From DASYGT01 sp035999365 (GTDB lineage Bacteria > Actinomycetota > Actinomycetes > Mycobacteriales > Jatrophihabitantaceae), in the NCBI GenBank assembly GCA_035999365.1, contig DASYGT010000047.1, positions 53,813-117,812 of the forward strand: DNA of 64,000 nt. The letters run 5' to 3'. Shown here in pieces: positions 57,550 through 64,000 of this stretch (position 1 is the stretch's first letter; each line of letters starts with the position of its first letter). Below the pieces are notes generated by a model. That model did not search any database and had not been told where the DNA came from. It worked only from the letters and a program-made list of their open reading frames with translations. Made by a program: the position numbers and the translations under genes.

Positions 57550-58752
57550 ATGGCGCGCCTTGCCCAGACCGCAGGCCTGACCGAGCTGCAGCAGCAGATC
57601 TTGAGCACGGTCAAGGAGTTCGTGGAGAAAGAAATCCTTCCGCACGCGACCGATCTCGAGCACAAGGACGAGTTCCCCGAGGCGATCGTCGAGGGCATGA
57701 AAGAGATGGGGCTCTTCGGTCTCACCATCGGTGAGGAGTACGGCGGACTGGGTGAATCGCTGCTCACCTACGCACTGGTTGTCGAGCAGATCGCCCGCGG
57801 CTGGATGTCGATCTCGGGTGTCATCAACACGCACTTCATCGTCGCGTACATGATCACTCAGCACGGCACCGAGGAGCAGAAGCAGCGGCTGCTGCCCAAG
57901 ATGGCAACCGGTGAGATCCGTGGCGCCTTCTCGATGAGCGAGCCCGAGTGCGGATCCGACGTCGCGGCGATCAAGTCGCGGGCCGTCCAGGAGGGCGACG
58001 AGTACGTCCTCAACGGGCAGAAGATGTGGCTGACCAACGGTGCGCGCGCCGGCGTCGTCGCGACACTGGTGAAGGACGATCTGGGCGGCGACTCGGTCTA
58101 CAAGAACATGACGACGTTCCTGATCGAGAAGGATCCGGGCTTCGGCGAGACCCGTCCGGGGCTGAGCATCCCCGGAAAGATCGACAAGATGGGGTACAAG
58201 GGCGTCGAGACGACCGAGATGGTGCTCGACGGCGTTCGCGTCGGCGCCGATTCGATCCTCGGTGGCGAGGCCGGCCGGGGTCGTGGTTTCTACCAGATGA
58301 TGGACGGCGTCGAGGTCGGCCGCGTGAACGTCGCCGCCCGGGCCTGCGGCATCTCGATTCGCGCGTTCGAGTTGGCGGTGGCTTACGCCCAGCAGCGACG
58401 GACGTTCGGCAAGCAGATCGCCGACCACCAGGCCATCGCCTTCAAGCTGGCCGAGATGGCGACGAAGGTCGAGGCCTCTCACTTGCTGATGGTGAACGCT
58501 GCCCGGCTCAAGGATGCCGGCGAGCGCAACGACGTCGAGGCCGGCATGGCGAAGCTGCTCGCCTCCGAGTACTGCGCCGAGGTGACTCAGGAGTCGTTCC
58601 GCATCCACGGCGGGTACGGGTACTCCAAGGAGTACGAGATCGAACGGCTGATGCGCGAAGCCCCGTTCCTGCTCATCGGTGAGGGGACGTCCGAGATTCA
58701 GAAGACGATCATCAGCCGGGGGCTGCTGCGGGAGTATCGCGTCGCGCAGTAA
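57550..58752 (+). CDS. Acyl-CoA dehydrogenase (single-gene type)
   Basis: 400-aa FAD enzyme oxidising acyl-CoA thioesters. All ACAD blocks are present: EEYGGLG, FSMSEPECGSDVAAIK, QKMWLTNGARAG, QQRRTFGKQIADHQAIAF, RIHGGYGYSKEYEIERLMRE and the catalytic Glu in IGEGTSEIQK. Length and blocks fit a homotetrameric short/medium- or branched-chain enzyme, unlike the two-subunit pair at 17688-20224. GAGGAGG precedes the ATG. Regulation may use the palindrome at 57436. Confidence 0.93.
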   Translation: MARLAQTAGLTELQQQILSTVKEFVEKEILPHATDLEHKDEFPEAIVEGMKEMGLFGLTIGEEYGGLGESLLTYALVVEQIARGWMSISGVINTHFIVAYMITQHGTEEQKQRLLPKMATGEIRGAFSMSEPECGSDVAAIKSRAVQEGDEYVLNGQKMWLTNGARAGVVATLVKDDLGGDSVYKNMTTFLIEKDPGFGETRPGLSIPGKIDKMGYKGVETTEMVLDGVRVGADSILGGEAGRGRGFYQMMDGVEVGRVNVAARACGISIRAFELAVAYAQQRRTFGKQIADHQAIAFKLAEMATKVEASHLLMVNAARLKDAGERNDVEAGMAKLLASEYCAEVTQESFRIHGGYGYSKEYEIERLMREAPFLLIGEGTSEIQKTIISRGLLREYRVAQ

Positions 58753-58780
58753 GCGGCATGGCAGCGGATACGCTTCGCCG

Positions 58781-59380
58781 ATGCAGCTGCTCCGCAGCGT
58801 CTGGCAGAGCGCGGTCGTTGCCGCGATCGCGGTGTCGGCTGCCGCACCGGCGGCTGCCGCACCGGCGGCAGGTGCAGCGGGGCCACCTGCCTCCCTGTCG
58901 TGGCGGGTGGCACAGACGCGGTGCGTCGACGGTGCTGTGCACCTCGACGTCGCGATCACCGGCGCGGTGGTTGGCGCGCGCTATGCGATCTACGCAACGT
59001 CCGGCCTGCGCGCCTCGAACGAAGAGGTCGTCGCACGTGCCGACGCATTCACGGCGAGCTTCACGCCCAACGAGGCATACGGCTCGAACGACGCCGCGCA
59101 CTTCAGCGTGACGGGCGACGTCGAGGCGCCGGCGATCGGCCAGCGATCCCCGGTACGCACCGTGAGCGCAGCCTGTGCGGCTCGCTCGGGACCGCCTGCG
59201 ACGGTGCCGACCACGTTGTCGACGTCGCTCGGATTCGATGCCAATGCCCTGAACCCGCCCGTCCGGCACACGGCCTCGCGCACCGGCCGCACTGTGGCGA
59301 TCGTGATCGTCGGGCTTGCTCTGATCGCCGCAGCGGCCCTGCTGACTTGGCTGCGCCGGCGGCGCCCGCAACGCAGCTAG
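58781..59380 (+). CDS. Exported protein with C-terminal membrane anchor
   Basis: 199-aa protein of unknown function. N-terminal Sec signal peptide (about 1-28, Ala-rich, cleavage near AAAA-PAAG), an extracytoplasmic beta-rich domain with two Cys (QTRCVDG and SAACAAR), and a C-terminal transmembrane helix (about 169-188) followed by RRRRPQR. This is a surface-anchored type I topology. The ATG is 28 nt after the acyl-CoA dehydrogenase stop, so they may be co-transcribed. Confidence 0.7.
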   Translation: MQLLRSVWQSAVVAAIAVSAAAPAAAAPAAGAAGPPASLSWRVAQTRCVDGAVHLDVAITGAVVGARYAIYATSGLRASNEEVVARADAFTASFTPNEAYGSNDAAHFSVTGDVEAPAIGQRSPVRTVSAACAARSGPPATVPTTLSTSLGFDANALNPPVRHTASRTGRTVAIVIVGLALIAAAALLTWLRRRRPQRS

Positions 59381-59391
59381 CCAGGACGTCA

Positions 59392-59433
59392 AACGGCCCG
59401 GGTTCCCCTTCTCGTAAGGGGGCCCGGGCCGTT
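59392..59433. terminator. Bidirectional hairpin terminator
   Basis: AACGGCCCGGG (59392-59402) pairs perfectly with CCCGGGCCGTT (59423-59433), with an inner CCCCTT/AAGGGG stem. Lies between the convergent exported-protein genes. Only a short TT follows on either strand. Confidence 0.75.
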
Positions 59434-59444
59434 CGGCTGGCTGG

Positions 59445-60098
59445 TTAGAGTCCGCCGCCCGTGGGGATGTAGCAGCCGATGTTCTGGCTACCGACGTAGA
59501 TCACGGGGAAGAACTCCGGCTGCGGCCAGTTGTTCAGGCAGACGAGCGAGCCGCCCGTGCTGAACTCGCCGGCCTCGACGAGCGACTTGTTGTCCGAGAT
59601 CGTGAACGAGCCGTGGATGTTGACCCAGCCACAGTCGCCGACCTCGGTGTAATTCTTGTACTTCGCGGTGTTCTGGATGTTCAGATTGCCGCCGATGTAG
59701 TGCGGGCAGAGGTAGGACGAGTACCCGGATGGCCCGTCCGTGCTGCAATTGTTGTTGCCCCCCGAGAGCTGCGTGCCGGGGTTGAGCAGCGTGATCGATC
59801 CGTCGACCTCGGTGCGGTTGTCGATGTTGACGTAGGCCTGGGTGGCGTTGACGCTGCCCTTGATCAGGTCGTTGCAGGTCTCAAAGGCCGCGTTCGGCTT
59901 GACCGTCACGCTGCCGGTGATCGTCGAGTTGGAGATCCGGCATATGGTCCAAGGCTGGACGATGACGCTGCCGAACGTATCGTTGTTGTAGTTGCCGCTG
60001 CAGTTGGCCGTTGCGGCATTGCTGGATGCCGCGGTGAAGGCGGCGCCGACCAATGATCCAGCAACGACAGCAAGGACTATCGCAATTCGTTTGAGCAT
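59445..60098 (-). CDS. Secreted protein with repeating beta-solenoid-like segments
   Basis: 217-aa secreted protein with no recognised family. Signal peptide of about 31 residues ending SSNAATA. The mature part repeats short units such as STITGSVTVKPNAAFETC, SVNATQAYVNIDNRTEVDGS and GSFTISDNKSLVEAGEF: alternating polar/hydrophobic strands with Asn and Gly turns, as in right-handed beta-helices. Eight cysteines could form disulfides. It ends in a Gly-rich IPTGGGL. GGAGGGCGAG precedes the ATG. A possible surface or matrix protein (inference). Confidence 0.72.
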   Translation of the reverse strand: MLKRIAIVLAVVAGSLVGAAFTAASSNAATANCSGNYNNDTFGSVIVQPWTICRISNSTITGSVTVKPNAAFETCNDLIKGSVNATQAYVNIDNRTEVDGSITLLNPGTQLSGGNNNCSTDGPSGYSSYLCPHYIGGNLNIQNTAKYKNYTEVGDCGWVNIHGSFTISDNKSLVEAGEFSTGGSLVCLNNWPQPEFFPVIYVGSQNIGCYIPTGGGL

Positions 60099-60165
60099 TT
60101 CTCGCCCTCCGTGGTTAAAGCATGAGGCCCGCAATGTAGCGCCGCGAATGGTCACCCGCATAGGT

Positions 60166-60741
60166 CTACGGCGCAAGGTAGCGGGCAATCGGAGGAGTGA
60201 TGAGCTCGACCAGTTGATACTCCTCGGCCGAAGCGAGCGGTTCGATCTGCAGGATCGTCGCGCCGAGCATGAGCCCGATCAGGTGCGACATGGCCACGGC
60301 GACCCGTATTTTCGGGACCCCGAGGGCCTCGGAAGCCCGCGCGAGTACGACGTTCTCGGCAAGGTTGCGCACGAGTGCGGCACCGTCTTCGGTGGCCACG
60401 GCGCTGCGCAGCAGGGCCTGCAGCCGCGGTCCGGTTTCCGGATCACGCCATATCCGGATAAATGCCCGCACGAATCGTTCGGCGAACTCCTCCCGGGGCC
60501 CCGTGTTCAGGATATTGATGACCATTTCGGCGGGGTTCAGCGGAAGGTCCATGGCGGCCGTGAACAGGTCGCCTTTCGTCCGGAAGTAGTGGTGGACGAG
60601 GGCGGGATTCACACCCGCGTCGGCGGCAACCGCGCGAATCGAGGTCCCCTGGTACCCGCGGGTGGCGAAGAGGTCTCGTGCTGCCCCGAGGATCGCCCCG
60701 GGGGTCTCGGTGGGCCCGGGCCGGCGGCCTGCGCGCGCCAT
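60166..60741 (-). CDS. TetR family transcriptional regulator
   Basis: 191-aa repressor: HTH AILGAARDLFATRGYQGTSI, RAVAADAGVNPALVHHYF and TKGDLFTAAMDLP, with the long C-terminal ligand domain of the TetR_C_18 type. GGAGG lies 5 nt before ATG 60741. It diverges from the ABC exporter genes; the likely operator (60781-60802) spans the exporter start codon. Drug- or lipid-exporter control is the usual role. Confidence 0.9.
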   Translation of the reverse strand: MARAGRRPGPTETPGAILGAARDLFATRGYQGTSIRAVAADAGVNPALVHHYFRTKGDLFTAAMDLPLNPAEMVINILNTGPREEFAERFVRAFIRIWRDPETGPRLQALLRSAVATEDGAALVRNLAENVVLARASEALGVPKIRVAVAMSHLIGLMLGATILQIEPLASAEEYQLVELITPPIARYLAP

Positions 60742-60780
60742 GCTCACCTCCGGGATTGTGCGGTTGTGCTGGGTGATCTA

Positions 60781-60802
60781 GATTTAATCACATGGTTAAT
60801 TC
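60781..60802. promoter_or_regulatory. Putative TetR operator over the ABC exporter start
   Basis: GATTTAATCA (60781-60790) and TGGTTAATTC (60793-60802) form an imperfect inverted repeat, 8 of 10 positions matching, with a 2-nt spacer that contains the first base of the start codon at 60792. AT-rich and between the divergent TetR and ABC genes. No Shine-Dalgarno precedes 60792, so the exporter mRNA may be leaderless and directly blocked by the repressor. Confidence 0.5.
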
Positions 60803-61505
60803 TGCGCTCGAAGTGACTGGACTGCGGGTGGCACGCGGCGGCCGCGAAGTGCTGCACGGCCTCTCTTTCTCGGTGCGGGAAGGCCAGGTCGTGGGGCTGC
60901 TCGGGCCGAGCGGGTGCGGCAAGACGACCCTGATGCGCTGCGTGGTCGGGACGCAGGTTGTCGCCGCGGGCTCGGTGACGGTGCTCGGTAGGCCGGCCGG
61001 GGCGCGGGAGCTACGTACAGCGGTGGGGTACGCGTCGCAGTCGGCGTCGGTCTACGACGACGTGACTGTCGTCGAGAATTTGCGCTACTTCGCGGTGATG
61101 CTCGGGGCGCAGGGCGACGTCGACCGTGTGATCGAGCAGGTCGACCTCGTGGGCTGTCGCGGCCAGCTCACGGGAACGCTCTCAGGCGGGCAGCGCTCGC
61201 GGGTGAGTCTGGCGGTGGCGCTGCTGGGAGCACCTCGTCTTCTGGTGCTCGACGAACCGACCGTGGGCCTCGACCCTGTGCTGCGTGAAGACCTCTGGCG
61301 ACTGTTTCACGAGCTCAGTGCTCAAGGGCTGACGCTGCTGGTGTCGAGTCACGTCATGGACGAGGCCGATCGCTGCGACGAGCTGCTGCTCATGCGCGAA
61401 GGGGAGCTGCTGGTCCAGCAGAGCCCGGCCGAGCTGAAGCGCCGAACCGGTGAGCAGTCGCTCGATCGCGCGTTCCTGCGGTTGATCACCGGGGTGGCGG
61501 CATGA
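60792..61505 (+). CDS. ABC transporter ATP-binding protein (drug/lipid exporter type)
   Basis: 237-aa nucleotide-binding subunit: Walker A GPSGCGKTTLMR (about 40), Q-loop YASQSASVYDDVT, signature LSGGQRSRVSLA, Walker B LLVLDEPTVGLDP and H-loop SSHVMDEADRC. The DrrA/NatA-like exporter group. ATG overlaps the TetR operator and has no ribosome binding site. The permease ATG overlaps its stop (ATGA). Confidence 0.92.
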   Translation: MVNSALEVTGLRVARGGREVLHGLSFSVREGQVVGLLGPSGCGKTTLMRCVVGTQVVAAGSVTVLGRPAGARELRTAVGYASQSASVYDDVTVVENLRYFAVMLGAQGDVDRVIEQVDLVGCRGQLTGTLSGGQRSRVSLAVALLGAPRLLVLDEPTVGLDPVLREDLWRLFHELSAQGLTLLVSSHVMDEADRCDELLLMREGELLVQQSPAELKRRTGEQSLDRAFLRLITGVAA

Positions 61506-62233
61506 ATGTGACGATGACCTCGGCAACGGCGCGTCGGGTGCTGACGCAGCTGCGGCACGACCCGCGCACCGTGGTGCTTGCCGTGCTGGTGCCGTCGCTG
61601 CTGATGGTGTTGCTGCGCTACGTGTTCGACTCGGCGGCATTCTTCAGCCACATTGCGCCGGCGCTGCTCGGGTTCTTCCCGTTCCTGCTGATGTTCCTTA
61701 TCGCATCGATCACGACCCTGCGTGAGCGCACGTCCGGGACGCTGGAGCGGTTGATGACGACGCCGATCGGCAAGCTGGATCTGCTGGTCGGTTACGAACT
61801 GGCATTTTCGGTGGTCGCGTTGCTGCAGGTGGGTCTCGCGGTTGCGGTATCGAGTTGGCTCGGGCTGCATCTGGCCGGATCGGTGTGGTGGCTGCTTCTC
61901 GTGGCCTTCTTCGATTCGCTGCTGGGCGTGGCGCTGGGACTGCTGGCGAGTGCCTTCGCGCGTACCGAGTTCCAGGCGGTGCAGTTCATGCCTGTCGTCG
62001 TGCTGCCACAGCTACTGCTGTGCGGGCTGTTCCACCCGCGCGGCCAGATGGCGACGGTGCTGCGCTGGGCATCTGACGCGATGCCGCTGTCCTATGCGGT
62101 GAGTGCGCTGCAACGCGTGGCTGGTGCGTCGAGCGTCGATGGCGGTTTCGTTCGCGACCTGGTCGTGGTCGGTGGGTGCGCGGCGCTGGCCCTCGGACTA
62201 GCAGCCGTGACCATGAAGCGCCGCTCGGCGTAG
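61502..62233 (+). CDS. ABC-2 type transporter permease
   Basis: 243-aa membrane subunit with six hydrophobic helices (about 22-42, 55-75, 103-123, 135-160, 165-185, 218-238). The ABC-2 motif LRERTSGTLERLMTTPIGK lies between helices 2 and 3. Partner of the preceding ATPase; the substrate is unknown (drug, lipid or peptide). The closely placed TetR gene suggests induction by the exported compound. Confidence 0.9.
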   Translation: MNVTMTSATARRVLTQLRHDPRTVVLAVLVPSLLMVLLRYVFDSAAFFSHIAPALLGFFPFLLMFLIASITTLRERTSGTLERLMTTPIGKLDLLVGYELAFSVVALLQVGLAVAVSSWLGLHLAGSVWWLLLVAFFDSLLGVALGLLASAFARTEFQAVQFMPVVVLPQLLLCGLFHPRGQMATVLRWASDAMPLSYAVSALQRVAGASSVDGGFVRDLVVVGGCAALALGLAAVTMKRRSA

Positions 62234-62357
62234 CTGTCTGGGGACACGACCGACCGTTGTCCACAAGTGGCTGCGACGGCACCGCGTTACCCGCGAGTCG
62301 CCCCTATCGTCCTGACGGGCAATAGCCGCCAGAACGGGACGAATCGGGAGGCAGTCG

Positions 62358-63266
62358 GTGGGAACGGGGCAGTCGATCGTCGACGCCGAGGTGCGTGAAC
62401 TCGTGCACCGGCGCGGAATCGATCCGGGTGCGGATCCGGCCGCGGTGTCGCTGCTCGTCGATGAGGTGGTGTCCGATTACCTCGATCGCTCGGTGACCTC
62501 ACAGCTTCCAGCGCTGGGCGATGCCGGGACGGTTGCGCGAGCCGTGCTCGATTCAGTCGCGGGGTTCGGCCCGCTGCAGCCCCTGTTCGACGACCCGACG
62601 GTGGAAGAAATCTGGATCAACGAGCCAGGACGCGTCTTTCTCGCCCGCGCCGGCCGCTCCGAACTGACCACGGTCGTCTTGACGACGGATCAGGTCGCAG
62701 ATCTGGTCGAGCGGATGCTGCGGCCGTCCGGGCGGCGGGTGGACCTGTCCACCCCATTCGTCGACGCGATGCTTCCCGATGGGTCTCGGCTGCACGTCGT
62801 GATCCCGAACGTCACTCGCCGCCACATGGCCGTCAACATCCGCAAGTTCGTCCTGTCGCTGACGTCGATGGATGAGCTGGTCGCGGCGGGTTCGCTGACC
62901 GAGCATGCTGCTCGCGTCCTCGAGGGATGTGTCGTCGCCGGCCTCAACATTCTCGTTGCCGGAGGAACTCAGGCCGGCAAGACGACGATGCTGAATGCGT
63001 TGTGCTCGGCGATCCCGGCAAGCGAGCGGGTGGTCACGGTCGAGGAGGTCTTCGAACTGCAGGTGGCGGCACCCGACGTCGTCGCAATGCAGACACGCCA
63101 ACCGAACCTCGAAGGCAGTGGTGAGATCCCGCTGCGTCGCTTGGTGAAAGAGGCGTTGCGGATGCGCCCGTCGCGGCTGATTGTCGGCGAGGTCCGCCAG
63201 GCTGAGTGCCTTGACCTGCTCATTGCGCTCAACAGCGGACTACCGAACATTGTCAAGGCACAATGA
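62358..63266 (+). CDS. cpaF: CpaF/TadA-type pilus assembly ATPase, 3'-truncated by an integrated element
   Basis: Motor ATPase of Flp/Tad pili (or related type II-like secretion). The 302 visible residues contain FGPLQPLFDDPTVEEIWINE, FVDAMLPDGSRLHVVIP, Walker A GGTQAGKTT, VTVEEVFELQ (Walker B/Asp box region) and LRMRPSRLIVGEVR. The protein follows the family exactly up to IALNSGLP (about 63245) and then reads NIVKAQ-stop, where GM.TIHANSA... is expected. The C-terminal 90-100 residues are lost. GGGAGG lies 6 nt before GTG 62358. Truncation coincides with the serine recombinase start. Product probably inactive. Confidence 0.9.
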   Translation: MGTGQSIVDAEVRELVHRRGIDPGADPAAVSLLVDEVVSDYLDRSVTSQLPALGDAGTVARAVLDSVAGFGPLQPLFDDPTVEEIWINEPGRVFLARAGRSELTTVVLTTDQVADLVERMLRPSGRRVDLSTPFVDAMLPDGSRLHVVIPNVTRRHMAVNIRKFVLSLTSMDELVAAGSLTEHAARVLEGCVVAGLNILVAGGTQAGKTTMLNALCSAIPASERVVTVEEVFELQVAAPDVVAMQTRQPNLEGSGEIPLRRLVKEALRMRPSRLIVGEVRQAECLDLLIALNSGLPNIVKAQ

Positions 63267-63273
63267 CACAATG
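63246..63273. other. Attachment-site junction (attL/attR) of the integrated element
   Basis: The cpaF reading frame departs from its family consensus at about 63245, and the recombinase gene starts at 63271. In between are CATTGTC (63248-63254) and two direct copies of CACAATG (63259-63265 and 63267-63273), the latter pair forming an inverted repeat with the former over CATTGT/ACAATG. This is what an att arm bound by a serine recombinase could look like. The exact crossover dinucleotide cannot be located without the intact site. Confidence 0.55.
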
Positions 63274-64000
63274 GTGGATATGAAGGGTCATCGGGCAGCG
63301 ATCTACGTCCGAATCTCGCAGGACCGCGAGGGTGCGGGACTCGGTGTCGAACGCCAGCGCGCCGATTGTGAGGCCCTAGCGGTGAAGCTCGGTTGTTCGA
63401 TCGTCGCAGTGCATACCGACAATGACCTGAGCGCGTACAGCGGCAAGCCCCGGCCGGGATACCGCGCGTTGCTCGCAGATCTCGAGACTGGTCGCGCGGA
63501 CGTAGTGATCGCCTGGCATACCGACCGTTTGCATCGATCGCCTCGCGAGCTCGAGGAGTACGTCGATCTGTGCGAGCGCCGCAAGGTGGTAACTCAGACC
63601 GTCAAGGCGGGCGAGATTGATCTGGCGACTCCAACTGGGCGAGCAGTGGCCCGCACGCTCGGCGCGTGGGCCCGATTTGAGGTCGAGCACAAGAGCGAAC
63701 GCACCAAGCGGGCGCAACTGCAGGCCGCGCAGGCGGGCAAGTGGCTTGGCGGCGCATCACCGCTCGGCTGGGTCGTGCGTGACGACGGATCGGCGACCCT
63801 CGATCGGCGCCCGGCGACGAAGATCAAGCGAGCGACGATGGACGTACTTGCCGGCGCCTCCTTGGGGTCCATCGTGAAGAGCTGGAATGCGCAGGGTTTC
63901 GTGACGGGCAGGGGCGGAACCTGGTCGTATGCCCAGCTCAGACAGGTGCTCATGCGGGCGCGGAACGCTGGCCTAATCGAGTACAACGGCGAGGTCGTCG
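63271..64000 (+). CDS. Large serine recombinase/integrase, N-terminal part
   Basis: The frame is open to the right edge, giving 243 residues. Resolvase-type catalytic domain: YVRISQDREGAGLGVERQ contains the nucleophilic Ser (about residue 15), SAYSGKPRPGYRALLADLE, VIAWHTDRLHRSPRELE with the catalytic Arg, and the ATPTGRAVARTLGAWARFEV region, followed by the start of the recombinase domain (KSERTKRAQLQAAQAGKWLGG). Starts at 63271, 63274 and 63280 are all in frame; ribosome binding site unclear. Enzymes of this kind (phiC31, Bxb1 type) integrate phages and ICEs at one att site. Confidence 0.9.
   Translation, partial: MVDMKGHRAAIYVRISQDREGAGLGVERQRADCEALAVKLGCSIVAVHTDNDLSAYSGKPRPGYRALLADLETGRADVVIAWHTDRLHRSPRELEEYVDLCERRKVVTQTVKAGEIDLATPTGRAVARTLGAWARFEVEHKSERTKRAQLQAAQAGKWLGGASPLGWVVRDDGSATLDRRPATKIKRATMDVLAGASLGSIVKSWNAQGFVTGRGGTWSYAQLRQVLMRARNAGLIEYNGEVV

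Larger units (their letters stand above)
63246..64000 (+). mobile_element. Left end of an integrated element (prophage or ICE) in cpaF
   Basis: Everything right of about 63246 appears foreign to the cpaF locus: the gene is interrupted and a large serine recombinase reads rightward to the window edge. Only the integrase end is visible, so phage, ICE and integrative plasmid cannot be separated. The rest of cpaF should lie beyond the right end of the element. Confidence 0.65.

Noticed and set aside
57229..58959. 576-residue minus-strand frame across the acyl-CoA dehydrogenase
   Set aside because: Antisense shadow of a well-conserved gene; composition is His/Arg/Asp-rich without any domain motif.
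62286..62298. GTTACCCGCGAGT match to the fadE promoter motif
   Set aside because: A 13-nt match between two GC-rich sites in 64 kb is expected by chance and the second half of the palindrome is absent.

Overview
The window is chromosomal DNA of a high-GC Gram-positive actinobacterium. GTG/TTG starts and 4-nt ATGA/GTGA overlaps are common. The gene content includes mycothiol S-conjugate amidase, an F420/Ddn-type reductase, SigE-RseA-HtrA-TatB-Mrp, and FadE23/FadE24-like acyl-CoA dehydrogenases. Several blocks keep the gene order known from Mycobacterium: mazG-eno-ftsB-DUF501-ppx, fadA-SGNH hydrolase-cbs-metB, greA-mca, sigE-rseA-htrA-tatB-mrp, and DUF1003-MgtE-like. These blocks are shuffled relative to one another, and genes such as lpqU are missing, so the host is a relative within or near the Mycobacteriales/Frankiales rather than a Mycobacterium. 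No rRNA, CRISPR array or classical insertion sequence is visible.

Layout. 1-4.5 kb: secreted foldase tail, mazG, eno, ftsB-like, DUF501, ppx. 4.5-12.3 kb: uracil-DNA glycosylase, a membrane protein/HTH operon with operator-like repeats, type II NADH dehydrogenase, an odd tRNA, MFS exporter, acyltransferase, cyclopropane fatty acid synthase, Ddn-like reductase. 12.3-17.7 kb: lon behind a HAIR (HspR) element, coupled to a ThDP enzyme; pirin; GNAT. 17.7-22.7 kb: a two-subunit acyl-CoA dehydrogenase, BI-1 protein and thiolase with a tandemly repeated 3' end. 22.7-31.7 kb: SGNH hydrolase, transsulfuration genes cbs and metB, protein (de)acetylation pair acuC and pat, ECF sigma with a probable anti-sigma. 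31.7-43.4 kb: VWA/AAA+ pair, lipoprotein, Lrp, greA, mca, Tat-exported phosphoesterase, arfB, pepP. 43.4-57 kb: TetR/hydrolase operon, PLP decarboxylase, the sigE envelope-stress locus, mrp, azlCD, PrmC-like/DUF1003/MgtE-like operon, HpcH/HpaI lyase, lipoprotein. 57-62.2 kb: VOC protein and acyl-CoA dehydrogenase around a perfect palindrome, secreted proteins, TetR-controlled ABC exporter. 62.3-64 kb: a cpaF/tadA pilus ATPase gene cut off in its conserved core, with a large serine recombinase starting at the cut, which is the left end of an integrated element.

The most interesting signals are: (i) the cpaF::serine-recombinase junction at about 63.25 kb; (ii) a leucine-type tRNA with anticodon UAA, no long variable arm and an abnormal T-loop, whose 3' half is also the antisense 3' end of an MFS gene; (iii) two intergenic ~50-bp palindromes 31.5 kb apart that are clearly related to each other; (iv) two separate gene pairs joined by CTGA overlaps that imply CTG start codons with good ribosome binding sites; and (v) well-formed regulatory palindromes (HAIR, TetR-type, a 9+9 perfect inverted repeat) and an ECF-type promoter in front of sigE. 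Starts were chosen by reading for ribosome binding sites and family N-termini; none was verified by database search.
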